Shown piece by piece: positions 1 to 10,027 of a DNA stretch of 64,000 nucleotides (the first letter of the stretch is position 1; every line of letters begins with the position of its first letter). The notes under the pieces are model-generated. The model did not search any database. It saw only the letters and a list, made by a program, of their open reading frames with translations, and was not told where the DNA came from. The translations under genes were made by a program, and so were the position numbers. Origin of the DNA: Elephas maximus indicus (Eukaryota; Chordata; Mammalia; Proboscidea; Elephantidae); contig NC_064839.1 in NCBI RefSeq assembly GCF_024166365.1, positions 17,656,878 to 17,720,877 on the forward strand, given 5' to 3'.

Positions 1-172
1 ATACTGTGGGGACTTGCCTGTTGCTGTGATGCTGGAAGCTATGCCATCAGTATTCAGATACCAGCAGGGTCATCCATGGCAGACAGGTTTCAGCTGAGCT
101 TCCAGACTAAGACAAACTAGGAAGAAGGACTCGGCGGTCTACTTCTGAAAAGAATTAGCCACCACCACCACC
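1..172 (+). mobile_element. tRNA-Gly SINE / RTE-related fragment
   Basis: Contains TTTCAGCTGAGCTTCCAGAC and TAGGAAGAAGGACTCGGCGG, phrases of the tRNA-Gly SINE body seen at 8085-8130. It ends in an (ACC)n run. The 5' part lies outside the window. Confidence 0.5.
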
Positions 173-284
173 AACAGGAAAATCACATCAGATGACAAAA
201 TGGTGGACAATCACACAATACTGGGAATCATGGCCTGGCCGAGTTGACACACATTTTTGGGGGACACAATTCAATCCACAACAG
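173..284 (-). mobile_element. LTR fragment (MaLR-like)
   Basis: Nearly identical to the end of the LTR-like element at 18310-18420; ends with the TGTGTCCCCC-type LTR start read on the minus strand. Confidence 0.6.
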
Positions 285-337
285 GTGGATATTCCTTGGC
301 AGATAAGGACTTGGGGGCTTAGGGTGGTAAGACACAC

Positions 338-440
338 ACTACCAAGGCCATGCAGCTTGTAAGTGACAGAGTTGAGACTTGAGCCAGGTCTCTGGTGCCC
401 AAGGCCATACTCTTAAAACCACAAGCTATATGGCCTCCTA
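338..440 (-). mobile_element. MIR fragment
   Basis: GTAAGTGACAGAGTTGAGAC followed by CCAGGTCTCTG matches the MIR core in reverse. Confidence 0.5.
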
Positions 441-480
441 TCGCTGCCATGCTAGAATATGCTTCCATGGAATTCTAGCA

Positions 481-540
481 CCTTCTGCACAGGGTTGCTA
501 TGGGTCAGGAGCCAACTCAACAGCAGCTAACAACAACAAT
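481..540 (+). mobile_element. SINE 3' tail
   Basis: GGGTTGCTATGGGTCAGGAG plus CAGCAGCTAACAACAACAAT is the 3' end shared by the tRNA-Gly SINE family. Confidence 0.75.
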
Positions 541-1796
541 ATCGCTAGTTGGGATATTGACCAACTAGCAACATCCGGTATATCTTGGAGACTCTACATT
601 CTCAAGGCTGCAAAGGGACAAAGGAGATCATAACTGATGTAGAGTTAAACCCAGCATCTTAATCAAATATTATCACAGGGCATGTACCCATCACATACAG
701 CATTCAGTAGCATATGTAAGTTTTATTTCTCAACGGACAGTGGTGAATCACTCCATATGTGTGGTTTGGTGGCATGGCTGGCATCCTAGCGTGGCCATGG
801 GCTAGCCAGGTGACCTTGGACACATTCCCTAACCTCCCTGCACCTCAGGGTCCTTATCATAAAACAGAGATAGTGAAAATGTCGACCTTTTAGGATTTCT
901 GTGACTATAAAATCAAACAAAACGTACAAAGCAAAGACTCCAAAAATAGTAGTGAATATTAGCATTACACACATAGTATCATTGCAAATAGAGACAAACT
1001 TAGAGGTTTTTTTTTTTTTGTCCAAGAATTTCATGGCGTCCCCTCTGATTAGCAGAGACATTCCTAGAAGTTAAACGGTAGGGTTGGAAATCATGGAATT
1101 GTGTACATCAGAAACCACATCTCTTGAAAAATCCATAAGCCAGGAATTAAACCCAATCATCCAATAGTGAAGAAGGGCCATCCGACATCTCGTTTTCTTG
1201 CTGTGCAAGCTCAGGAATCATCTGAGATGGGCCATCTTGGGGAGAAAGAAAGCCAGCACTAAGTAACGTGGGATTAAAAGACTATCGATAGCTTGTGACA
1301 GGCACTGCCTGAGAAACGCATCCCGGTCAGATAGCAGCAATCATTAAATATGTGAGGATCAGTCAATTGAATCTCTTCTTTTCCTGTGGATTGATTGGGT
1401 TAGCAGAGTGACCGAGCTAGAGACAATCGACATTTCTGTGTCCCTTTCAGACAAGCTGGGGAAGGGAGGGGGCAGGGAGACTTGTAAATGGGACCCGCCC
1501 TCTGCCACCCCCCCCCCGCCCCCCGCCAATGGTTTCTGCCTGAATCTTGCTTTAAGCACTTTAAGATGCTCACATGGTCACAGTCTGGGGGAGGTTCAGA
1601 GGCCGAGGCCTTGATGCTGATGCAAAAGCTCCTTCTTCGGTTCTGATGATGGTCCCAATGCAATCCCTCCTCCTTCACCTCCTCCTACTGCCCGCCCCCC
1701 ACCCCAGACCAACTTGCACAAACCACGCAAGGGAAAGGGCCGCTGAGCTCTGAAAGCCAGTGGCCCTGAAGACCCCCTCTACCAGCTACAGAGCAA
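541..1796. other. Intergenic, mostly unassigned
   Basis: A MIR-like piece lies at about 805-900 (GTGACCTTGGACACATTCCC). A C-rich tract occurs at 1507-1527 and a T-run at 1006-1019. No gene recognised. Confidence 0.5.
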
Positions 1797-1888
1797 CCCC
1801 TTGCCATGGAGTTGATTCCAACTCATGGCAACCCCACGTGTTACAGAATAAAACTGCTCCATAGGGTTTCCTTGGCTGTAACCAAAGC
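1797..1888 (-). mobile_element. AfroSINE 3' fragment
   Basis: TTGATTCCAACTCATGGCAA and CTGCTCCATAGGGTTTCC are the reverse of the AfroSINE 3' module. Confidence 0.85.
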
Positions 1889-2555
1889 AAAAGAAACAAG
1901 AAATCGACACGAACTTGAAATAGACACGCGGAGTGGCAAAGGAGGGTTTCTCTGCCTGGAACACTTCCCAGAAGGCAAGGGTGATGCAGCTTCCTTGAGA
2001 AAGATCTGGTGCCATGGCTAGAGGGGGGCTAGAAGAACCGGGGGCTAGAGAAACTGAAGGCAAGGCTGCCCTCTTCATAAAACACCTTCAGCCACCGCCA
2101 CCTGGTACAGCACTTTACTCCTTCAGGTAATAAAAAAAACAAAACAGAAACAGGGCCGTGTAAGGAGGCCTAGAGGTGGTTCTGTTTATATTTAGGAAGA
2201 GTAATGTTTCTCTGGACAAATTTTAATACTCATGAGTGCTTCTTGCTTACCTAACAAGGGGAGAGAGCACGAAGTAACAGGTAATCCCTGCCTTCCAGAA
2301 GTCCTGAGGGATGTGATAAATTAACCTTGTCCTCACAGGTATGAACAGGAAGACCATGGAGCCAATTGGAAGGGCACAGTGGGCAGGCTAGTAGACTTGC
2401 TGGGTTAGGAGAGGAACGCTGCCTAAGAATGCCTGAAGTTTAGGACACATTTCTGTAAGCGTTACTCCACCTGTGACGGGCTCTCATCTGTTTTCATAGT
2501 CCGTTCTTTTATTCGATGATTAAAACATAAAACTTTCCCCTGGAAGGAAGCAATC
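1889..2555. other. Intergenic, nothing recognised
   Basis: No gene or clear transposon seen; mixed composition. Confidence 0.5.
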
Positions 2556-2660
2556 AAGGGGATGGATTGACACAGTGGCTGCAACGATGGACTCAAACAT
2601 GCCTCCTATTGTGCGGCTGGCACAGGAACAGGGAAATGTTTCGTTCTGTTATAAACAGGA
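2556..2660 (+). mobile_element. RTE-type LINE 3' fragment
   Basis: GACACAGTGGCTGCAACGAT and GGCACAGGAACAGGG match the RTE C-terminal coding region read forward (compare 3557-3740 in reverse). Confidence 0.65.
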
Positions 2661-2680
2661 TTGCTAGATGAGTTGGAGAA

Positions 2681-2882
2681 GGAACGCTGGTGGCGGAGTG
2701 GTTAAGCACTCAGCTGGAACCAAAAGGTTGGTGGTTCGAACCCATCAGCTGCCCTACAGGAGAAAGATGTGGCAGTCTGCTTCTGTAAAGATGACAGCCT
2801 TGGAAACCCTATGAGGCAGCTCTACTCTGTCATATAGGTTGCTGTGAGTTGGAATCGACTCGAAGGCAACAGGTCTTGGTTT
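2681..2882 (+). mobile_element. AfroSINE, near full length
   Basis: Starts GGAACGCTGGTGGCGGAGTG, includes the B-box-like GGTTCGAAC, GTGGCAGTCTGCTTCTGTAA and the 3' TCGACTCGAAGGCAAC module. A short second SINE tail follows to 2925. Confidence 0.92.
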
Positions 2883-2929
2883 ATGAGCTGCAGGAGACTC
2901 AGTGGCACCCAACAACAGCAATCAATCTG

Positions 2930-3070
2930 GAAAAGGATTCTGGAAACCAGCTGTGATCTTGATAAGGTCCTTCCCCTTTCTGGAACTCAGTTTCCCTATC
3001 TTTAAAATGGGTAGTAGGCTGAGTAAGACAATCTCTGATAACCCTTTCTGCTCTAGTGTCCTGAGTTTAC
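2930..3070 (+). mobile_element. MIR fragment
   Basis: CAGTTTCCCTATCTTTAAAATGG is the MIR core. Confidence 0.65.
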
Positions 3071-3360
3071 AGTGTAGCTAAGCCCCAGGTCATAACTTTT
3101 GGCCCAGATTCCTCTCCTGATTTGCTCCGGCCTCAAACACATCCTATCCCAAAGTAAGTTCGTCCTCCTCTTTACAGGACTCTGCTTTATCTCCTAAACA
3201 CTCACTCTCCACTCTCACCCCCTCTGCGCTAGTCCTGGCTTCCGCCCCCTCTCCTGGCCTGAGACAGCAGCATCCCACCTGGTTTGCCTGTTCGCCTGCT
3301 TGTCTTCCCAGATACACACTTCACAGATCACTGTGGTGCCTGGCCTGAAGCCAGGGCTTT
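3071..3360. other. Intergenic, nothing recognised
   Basis: Pyrimidine-rich sequence; no gene or transposon recognised. Confidence 0.45.
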
Positions 3361-3450
3361 GAACTGGTCATGCTGGTTTGAACTCCTGCTGAGAATTTGC
3401 ACTTCCACCTGAGATATACTGGACCAGAATCTACATTTTAACGGGATCCC
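3361..3450 (+). mobile_element. MER5-like DNA transposon fragment
   Basis: CCAGAATCTACATTTTAACG followed by CCCAGGTGATTC resembles the interior of MER5A (hAT-Charlie). Diverged and partial. Confidence 0.45.
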
Positions 3451-3508
3451 CAGGTGATTCTTATGTATCCCCAGGTGATTCTTATGTATCCTCAGGTAAT
3501 TCTTATAC
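3446..3508. repeat. 21-bp tandem repeat, three copies
   Basis: The unit ATCCCCAGGTGATTCTTATG plus T occurs exactly twice (3446-3466 and 3467-3487) and once diverged (3488-3508). The unit comes from the MER5-like sequence. Confidence 0.9.
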
Positions 3509-3511
3509 ATA

Positions 3512-3740
3512 CACGTGGGGTCACCATGAGTCGGGGTTGACTTGCCAGCAACTGATGGTGGTGTTGTTTCTGGGTGCTGTTGAGCCAGTTCCGACTCATA
3601 GCAAACCCATGTACCACAGAACAAAACACTGCCCAGTCCTGTGCCATGCTCACAATCGTTGTTATGCTTGAGCCCATTGTTGCAGCCACTGTGTCAACCC
3701 ATCTCATTGAGGGTCTTCCTCTTTTTTGCTGACCCTCTAG
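3512..3740 (-). mobile_element. RTE-type LINE 3' end with a SINE tail beside it
   Basis: 3512-3556 is a forward SINE tail (GGGGTCACCATGAGTCGGGG). From 3557 the reverse of an RTE 3' end follows, including ACACTGCCCAGTCCTGTGCC and TGCAGCCACTGTGTCAACCC. The reverse reading encodes part of an RTE reverse-transcriptase C-terminus. It is not a functional gene. Confidence 0.75.
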
Positions 3741-3779
3741 AGGTTCAGGCAACTGGTACTGATGCTTATATCTGTGGCT

Positions 3780-4115
3780 GTCTTCTTTTCACTTATCTTT
3801 GCCCTTTACCCCCAATCTTTTACCTGGCTAATTCCTCCCCATCTTTTAAGAGTCATCTCAGGTGTCACCTCTTCCATGAAACCTTCCTTAATCAACTTAC
3901 CCACCTCCAGGCTGAGATAGGCATTGCTCCCTTCTGGGTGCTTGTGAGCCCTGGCTTCTCTCCATCATTGTTTTTGCCACTTGGTCTGATAGTTACTATT
4001 GAAGTGACTGTCACTCCCACCACGCTCCAGACTGCCAGCTTCATTTTATAATCAGTGTCAAGCATAGGAATTGGCATAGAGTAGGTGCTCAGTAAATACT
4101 AGGTAAACAAATGAC
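3780..4115 (+). mobile_element. L2 LINE 3' end
   Basis: CACCTCTTCCATGAAACCTTCC through TAGGTGCTCAGTAAATAC is the L2 3' consensus pattern. More L2-like sequence continues near 4255-4355. Confidence 0.7.
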
Positions 4116-4369
4116 TTAATTAATGATTCATCTTGTAACTCAGTAAGTCCACTAGTCTGCCTCCGGTGCTCTTTCAGTTGGCTCCATGGTCTTCCTTTTC
4201 ATACGCTGGCATTTTCTTAGGTAGTGCCTTGTGAGGACAAGGTTAATTTATCACAATATATCACACAAATCAGTACTGTCCCTTCCAGGAGACCAGAAGC
4301 TTCTGGAAGACACAGATTGCCTCCTACTTTATGCTCTGTCCTCTTGCTACGTAAACAGTAGGCACTCAT

Positions 4370-4536
4370 GGAAAAAAAAAACAAACCCACTGCTGTGGGG
4401 TTGATTCCGACTCATAGCAACCCTATAGGACAGAAAAGAATCACCCCACGGGGTTTCCAAGGAGCAGCTGGTGGATTCGAACTGCAGACCTTCTGGCTAA
4501 TAGCCGAGCTCTTAACCACTGTGCCATCAGGGCTCC
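4370..4536 (-). mobile_element. AfroSINE
   Basis: Reverse AfroSINE from an A-rich start, GATTCCGACTCATAGCAACC, to the terminal CATCAGGGCTCC. Confidence 0.92.
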
Positions 4537-4639
4537 AGGGAGAAACAAACTCTTCATAAACATAAATAGAACATCCTCCAGGCCCCCTTACATGCCCCTG
4601 CTTCTGTTTTGAATCCTTCTAGATTAGGTCCATTTCGCT

Positions 4640-5350
4640 GCTCCCCAGTCATCGTCCATGTAAGCTATATCACACCATACCACCAGATACAATTACATGT
4701 GGAGGGAAGAAATTTCTATTTTGGTCCAGAGAAAATTATGTGATTTTTGCTTAAGTTCAATTTTAAAACATGGAATATGACTGAACTTAATGTTAGTACT
4801 TAAGAAAAATGTTCAGGGTAATTACAGATGAGGATACATATATGCAATTTATTTCAAATTTAGTAATACAAAAAAAAAATTTTCTGGATCCTAACATAAC
4901 TATTTATAACTTGGCCAGGAGAACTCTGAGAATCCCAGTTATTTCACCAGAATAGGTTATTCTTCATGTATCTTATTTCAGCGATAATGCATGACAGCAC
5001 ATGAATTATGGTATATTAATTCTCACCTAGTGTGCTATTAGGCTAACGTTGACGGCCGAGAGCTGTCAGTGCAACTAGGCATGAATTAATATCTAATAAT
5101 TCCCCTGCTGAAATGTCTCATTGAGATGATAGCATTTTATTATTAGAGGTTATTCCTTTAAAAATGTTTTTGTATGCTAATTGGGAGATAGGGGCTCCAC
5201 ATGTGAAAAGCTCGCCTGCTTTTTCCAGCAGCCATTTCTGCAACGTCTCTTCGATGTGCCCAATGCAAACTGCATGCACAGATTTCATCTTCTGGAAGTT
5301 CTCTCAGAAAGTTGGCAGAGAGGGGCCCCTCAGCAGTTGGGAATAAGACC
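4640..5350. promoter_or_regulatory. Candidate conserved non-coding element
   Basis: A repeat-free island within repeat-rich DNA. It holds dense homeodomain cores (ATGAATTATGG, TATTAATTCTC, GGCATGAATTAATA, TATGCTAATTGGG) and a MEIS-like CTGTCAG. No open frame of interest. Confidence 0.35.
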
Positions 5351-5582
5351 ATAGTCGCCTGCTTTGGCCAGAAATTCCATTTGAGAGAATTTAAGTGAAA
5401 TTCGAACTCGGAGCCCTACCCTGCTAGGGGCCCGGGGAGAGCATGAGAAGCAGAAGACTCTTTGAATGCCTGCCAGGAGGGCCCTGTGGGCACTGGGGAC
5501 CAGGCCAGGTCTGAGTCTGAGGGAAAGAGTTGGAATCCTGGCATTACCACTTATTAGCTGCAACCCTTGGGCTAAGTACTTT
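5351..5582. other. Intergenic, possible MIR remnant
   Basis: CACTTATTAGCTGCAACCCTTGGG near 5547 resembles a MIR core; the rest is unassigned. Confidence 0.4.
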
Positions 5583-5961
5583 AAATACCCAGTGGCCTTA
5601 GAGTCAATCCTGACTCATAACAACCCTATAAGACAGAGTTAAACTGCCCCATAGGGTTTCCAGGAAACCCTGGTGGTGTAGTGCTTAAGAGCTATGGATG
5701 TTAACCAGAAGGGTGGCCTTTCAAACCCACCAGGTGCTCCTTGGAGACTCTATGGGGCAGTCCTACCCTGTCTTTTAGGGTCACTATGAGTCAAAATCCA
5801 CTGATGCCAATGGGTTTTTTTTTAATAGGGTTTCCAAGACTGTACATCTTTACAGAGCAGACTGCCACATCTTTCTCCCATGGAGCAGCTGGTGAGTTCT
5901 AACCACTGACATTTTGGTTAGCAGCTAGCCGAGCGCTTTAATCACTGTGCCACCAGGGCTC
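5583..5961 (-). mobile_element. AfroSINE (host), split by a younger AfroSINE
   Basis: The two halves 5583-5662 and 5825-5961 form one reverse AfroSINE ending CACCAGGGCTCC. They are separated by a plus-strand copy flanked by the 12-bp direct repeat ATAGGGTTTCCA. Confidence 0.9.
5663..5824 (+). mobile_element. AfroSINE nested in an AfroSINE
   Basis: GGAAACCCTGGTGGTGTAGT start, CACTATGAGTCAAAATCCAC 3' module and T-rich end; 12-bp target-site duplications at 5651-5662 and 5825-5836. Confidence 0.92.
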
Positions 5962-5986
5962 CTCCCTAAGTACTTCAGCCCCCCAT

Positions 5987-6145
5987 GAAACCCTGGTGGC
6001 GCAGTGGTTATGCGCTACGGCTGCTAACCAAAAGGTTGGCAGTTCAAATCCACCAGGCGCTCCTTGGAAACTCTATGGGGCAGTTCTACTCTGTCCTATA
6101 GGGTCCCTATGAGTCAGAATTGACCCAGTGGCAACGGGTTTTAAG
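5987..6145 (+). mobile_element. AfroSINE
   Basis: GAAACCCTGGTGGCGCAGTG start and CCCTATGAGTCAGAATTGAC end module. Confidence 0.93.
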
Positions 6146-6155
6146 TCTGGAGGTG

Positions 6156-6321
6156 GACAGGAAACTGAGCTTCACCCTCCCTCCCTCCTTTTGGCTCCTG
6201 TGCAGAAAGCTGACTTCCAGTCTGTGACAAGACTGAGGGCCACAACTGACACGTCAGAACGTTCTCCTGACCCTCAGCAGGTTCTTGGTCTCCCCACACG
6301 TGTCAGGAGGATTTACCTTTA
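6156..6321 (+). repeat. Unassigned duplicated segment, copy A
   Basis: Resembles 9401-9552: both start GACAGGAAACTGAGCTTCAC, share CAGAA-GTTCTCCTGACCC-type blocks and end near GGATTTACCTTTA / GGATTTGCCTTTA. I do not recognise a repeat family. Confidence 0.8.
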
Positions 6322-6467
6322 GATCCTCAGGTTGCTTGTCAGTAGAATGGGCACGCTCACAGCTGTGTTGTGATGCGTAAGTAGCCACTCCTTGCAGCTC
6401 CTCATGCCACCTGCCTGTTCCTCACATTGAAGCCAGAGTGAGCTTTATAAAATGCAGATTTCACCAT

Positions 6468-6535
6468 GTCACACACACACACACACGCATGCACATACGC
6501 ACACGCACACACACACATACACGTACACACACACG
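6468..6535. repeat. (CA)n microsatellite
   Basis: Interrupted CA/CG-A dinucleotide run. It sits inside an ancient repeat-like stretch (6385-6660) that I cannot name. Confidence 0.9.
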
Positions 6536-6806
6536 GCCTATTTAAACCACTGCATGGCTATTGTCCTTCTTCTTGGGGTGTAGACTAACCACTTATGTTA
6601 GTATTTAAGTCCCTGTGTGTCCTGCTGGCATAAGAACCATTTTCTGCTGGCTCACTGGGTTCAGCCCCCAGGCCGTCTCTCTGCTGCTCCAATAGGCTGT
6701 GCTTTGTCCTGCATCATGACCTGTATGGACACTGTTGCCACTTCCAAGCTGCCCCTACACCCCTCCTTTATGTGAATCTCTCCCTGGTTAACTCCTATGC
6801 AAAATG

Positions 6807-7156
6807 TGTTGTTGTTGTTGTTGTCAGCTGCTGTCAAGTCAGCCCCTAACATATGGCAACCCCATGCACAATGGAACAAAGTGCCACCCAGTCCTGCACC
6901 AGCCGCTTCGATTAGTTGCAGATGGAACCATTGTGATCCGTAGGGTTTTCACTGGCTGATTTTTGCAAGTAGATCCCCAGGCCTTTTTTCCTATCTTAGT
7001 CTAGAAGCTTTGCTGGAACCTGTTCAGCATCTTGGCAACACACGTCTCCACTGAGAGACACGTGGTAGCTACACATGAGGTGCCTTGGCTGGGGATCGAA
7101 CATGGGTCCCCCACGTGGAAGGTAAGAATTCTACCACTGAACCACCACTGCCCCCA
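6807..7156 (-). mobile_element. tRNA-Gly-derived SINE, near full length
   Basis: Reverse of the family: starts with (TGT)n, then CAACCCCATGCACAATGG, and ends with the reverse of the tRNA-Gly-like head (GAATTCTACCACTGAACCAC). The B-box-like region reads GGGGATCGAACATGGG. Confidence 0.88.
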
Positions 7157-7199
7157 GTGTGAAAAATTCAGATCCCTGTAAAGCAGGAGAAGCCTTCCC

Positions 7200-7545
7200 T
7201 AGCCCTGTGTGGTAGGCATTCTGGATCTCCTCCTCTGGGCACGAGGAAGATTCCCCTTTCTCTCCTTCTTTCAAGTTAGGAGTGGCAATGTGACTTGAAC
7301 TGGTCTCTGATATGTAAGCAGAAGTGGCTAGTGTTGCCACGGGGGAGAAATACCGCAATGCTTTGTTCCCCTGTGATTGTGGAAGCAGTGCTGGGATGGG
7401 ACCTCTCTCTGTCTGCTCTTAAGTGATCATAAGGAGCAGAGCCTCCCTGCTGACCTGCATGAGCAACAATGAAATACTTTAAACCCCTGAGGTTTGGGGG
7501 CTGTTTGTTACCGCAGCAAAATGTAGCCTAACCTAACTGATACGT
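7200..7545 (+). mobile_element. LTR fragment (MaLR/MLT-like)
   Basis: Ends with CTGAGGTTTGGGGGCTGTTTGTTACCGCAGC and a CTGATAC terminus, phrases of MLT1-type LTR 3' ends. Family assignment is tentative. Confidence 0.4.
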
Positions 7546-7603
7546 TCAAGCTTCCTGTTCCTTGATGCTGCCACCCTCAACCCCACACTTGGCCATGTCT
7601 CTT

Positions 7604-7680
7604 TATAAACCAAAAAACCCCACTGCCGTCAAGTCGATTCTGACTCACAGCACCCCTGTAGAGCTGCCCCATTCAAACCC
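7604..7680 (-). mobile_element. AfroSINE 3' fragment
   Basis: GTCGATTCTGACTCACAGCA and AGAGCTGCCCCATTC. Confidence 0.75.
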
Positions 7681-7856
7681 GTTATCATTACTGTACTTAT
7701 TTAATGATGTGAAATTATTTGTCTTGTGTGTTTCCCCCTCTACACTCAAAGCTCACAAAGACACTGGCCGAGTCTGCTTTTCATTGTATCCCCAGCTACT
7801 ACGTGTCTGGCTCATGTTAGATACTTAATAATATTTGTTGAATGGTTGAATGAAGA
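7681..7856 (+). mobile_element. L2 LINE 3' end
   Basis: TTGTATCCCCAGC...ATATTTGTTGAATG pattern typical of L2 ends. Confidence 0.6.
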
Positions 7857-7947
7857 TTAAAATGAATGAATGGTAATGTAAGTAAAACCACTTAGGAAAA
7901 CATTATACCAAAAAAAAAAGTATCATCATCTCCCCAACAAGAGGTTT

Positions 7948-8292
7948 GGGGGCAGTGGTGGTTCTGTGGTAGAATTCTCACCTTCCATGTGGGAGACCCA
8001 GTTATGACTCCAGGCCAACGCACCTCAGGTACAGGTACCATCCACCTGTCAGTGGAAGCTTGTGTGTTGTTATGATGCTGAACAGGTTTCAGTAGAGCTT
8101 CCAAACTAAGACAGACTAGGAAGAAAGGCCTGGCAATCTACTTTCAAAAATCAGCCAGTGAAAACCCTATGGATCACAATATTCTGATCCCAAACCAATC
8201 ATGGGCATGGCATATAACTAGGCAGTGTTTCATTCCAGTGTGCATGGGGTCACCATGAGTCAGGGGCCAACTTGACAACAGCTAACAACAAT
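7948..8292 (+). mobile_element. tRNA-Gly-derived SINE, near full length
   Basis: Head GGGCAGTGGTGGTTCTGTGG and AGAATTCTCACCTTCCATG resembles tRNA-Gly(GCC). The tail is GGGGTCACCATGAGTCAGGG followed by CAGCTAACAACAATA. Confidence 0.9.
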
Positions 8293-8369
8293 AAGAGGTT
8301 CAGTAGTTTAATAGACTGAAAACTCCGGAGGGCAGGCCAAAAGATGGCTTCCACCCTCTGAGCAATATG

Positions 8370-8455
8370 CTCTGTCTTGAACTCCCTGTGTGATCTTGAG
8401 TGAGAGCCTCCCCGCTCTGGACTTAGCTTCCTCATCTGTCAAATGAAGGATAATC
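8370..8455 (+). mobile_element. MIR fragment
   Basis: CTTCCTCATCTGTCAAATGAAGG core. Confidence 0.6.
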
Positions 8456-8459
8456 TTTT

Positions 8460-9400
8460 CTGGAACCTTCCATAATGTAGGGCTGGGAAACAAATTTCTA
8501 AATGATGCTGAGCCAGGCTTTAGAGACTAACACCGTCCCCAGTTATGCTTCTCCAGGCTGACAGTAGTCAACACCCCAAGTATGTCAGCCCCAGAATCCT
8601 GCAAGCCACCTGACCCATCCAGTGTGGAAATTTCCACTGAGAGGCCCTTTGGGTTTCCCTTCAGCAATGTCCACAATAGGAAGGCCCTTCTCCAGGCAAA
8701 GAAAAAGAGCACATTCTCTTATTGAGGCTAACGGGCGGGCACCCTCTCCCAATTGCAATATGTGAGGGCTGCTTTGCCCAATCCAGCAATGAGACAGGTA
8801 AATATTATTTCTCACCCAGAAGTTACTGGCGGAAGAGGGGGTCCCCCCGGTGTTTGGAGCCCAAGAAACCTCTCCACTCCCCCCACAAAATGTGTGAAGC
8901 CCATGAAAGCAGAGCAAATGAAGCTGCTCATGTATTTAAAAATCAATGCACTTCAGCTCCCAGAGTGGCCACGCTGGCCCACATGTGGACAACTGTGCCA
9001 GCGAAGACACTGCCCTACACACGCATCAGCACTGCTCCGCTCCTCGCGCGGGTTTTACAGCCATAATTAAGTTTTGAAAGGATCGGGGAGAGCCTTCACA
9101 AGGAAACACCCAGGCTAGAAGGCTAAGGAAAGGTTGTTTCCTCGACAAGCAATTCCAAGTGACTTCCTCTCTTCTAAATGGTGACTTTTCCATGGAGGCT
9201 TGGCCTGAGGGGAGGGTGGCCAACAAGATGATGAGGCCTCCAGTAAATCCTTGATATTCAAGGGTTTTGAGATTCCCCACCTTAGTTTTAGAGTCTGAGG
9301 AAACTTCCGGTTTGATTCTCTGAGGCTGCCTGTGTCTTTATACACTCTCTTCAGAAAATGCCAGAAGAATCCAGATTGTCTTTCCGGAAGTCTGCAGGCA
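8460..9400. other. Intergenic, unassigned
   Basis: No transposon recognised. Several overlapping open frames of 84-138 codons occur on both strands, none with a recognisable domain or splice context. Confidence 0.45.
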
Positions 9401-9552
9401 GACAGGAAACTGAGCTTCACCCTCCCTCCCTCCTTTCCCACCCTGTGCAGAAAGTCTGTTAAAAGACTGAGGGCAGCAACTGACATGTCAGAATGTTCTC
9501 CTGACCCCCAGAGGACCCCTGATCTCCCCACGTCAGGAAGGATTTGCCTTTA
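9401..9552 (+). repeat. Unassigned duplicated segment, copy B
   Basis: Diverged second copy of 6156-6321, lacking some internal bases. Flanking sequences differ, which favours an unnamed interspersed repeat over a simple local duplication. Confidence 0.8.
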
Positions 9553-9583
9553 CTTCAGTCTTTGTCCAATGCCTCAACCTCAT

Positions 9584-9797
9584 ACGAAAAGCAAACCAGT
9601 TGCTGTCAACTCAGCTCCAACTCACTGTGACCCCATGTGTGTCAGAGTAGAACTGTGCTCCATGGGGTTTTCGGTGGCTGATTTTTCAGATGTAGATCGC
9701 CAGGCCTTTCTTCCAAGGTGCCTCTGGGTAGACTCGAACCTCCCAACTTTTTGTTAGCAGCCAAGTGTGTTAACTGTTTGTACCACCCAGGAGTCCT
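9584..9797 (-). mobile_element. AfroSINE, second subfamily
   Basis: Reverse orientation with GTGTGTCAGAGTAGAACTGTGC, GATCGCCAGGCCTTTC and end TACCACCCAGGAGTCC. The same variant occurs at 23559-23765 and 14899-15077. Confidence 0.88.
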
Positions 9798-10027
9798 CTT
9801 CAGACAGAAATCTGCTGGAAAACAGGGTGTGTGTGCATGGAGGGGGTCTGGACATGCCCCCTCAGATACCAGTTTAGAGGTGATAAAAAAGCTACAGGCA
9901 TCGTTTGCAGAAGACACCGGGAGCCCAAGAATTACCTTGTGGCAAAGGCCATCACTTTCTCGATGACCTTGTTTCCTCCTGCACAAGACATGCATGTCAT
10001 CCTTTTGGGAAGAAAACCATTCCTTAG

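Noticed and set aside
3446-3508. CRISPR-like direct repeats
   Set aside because: Units are contiguous without spacers and the genome is mammalian.
3641-4051. 136-codon plus-strand open frame
   Set aside because: Spans an RTE fragment and an L2 3' end; transposon-derived and non-coding.
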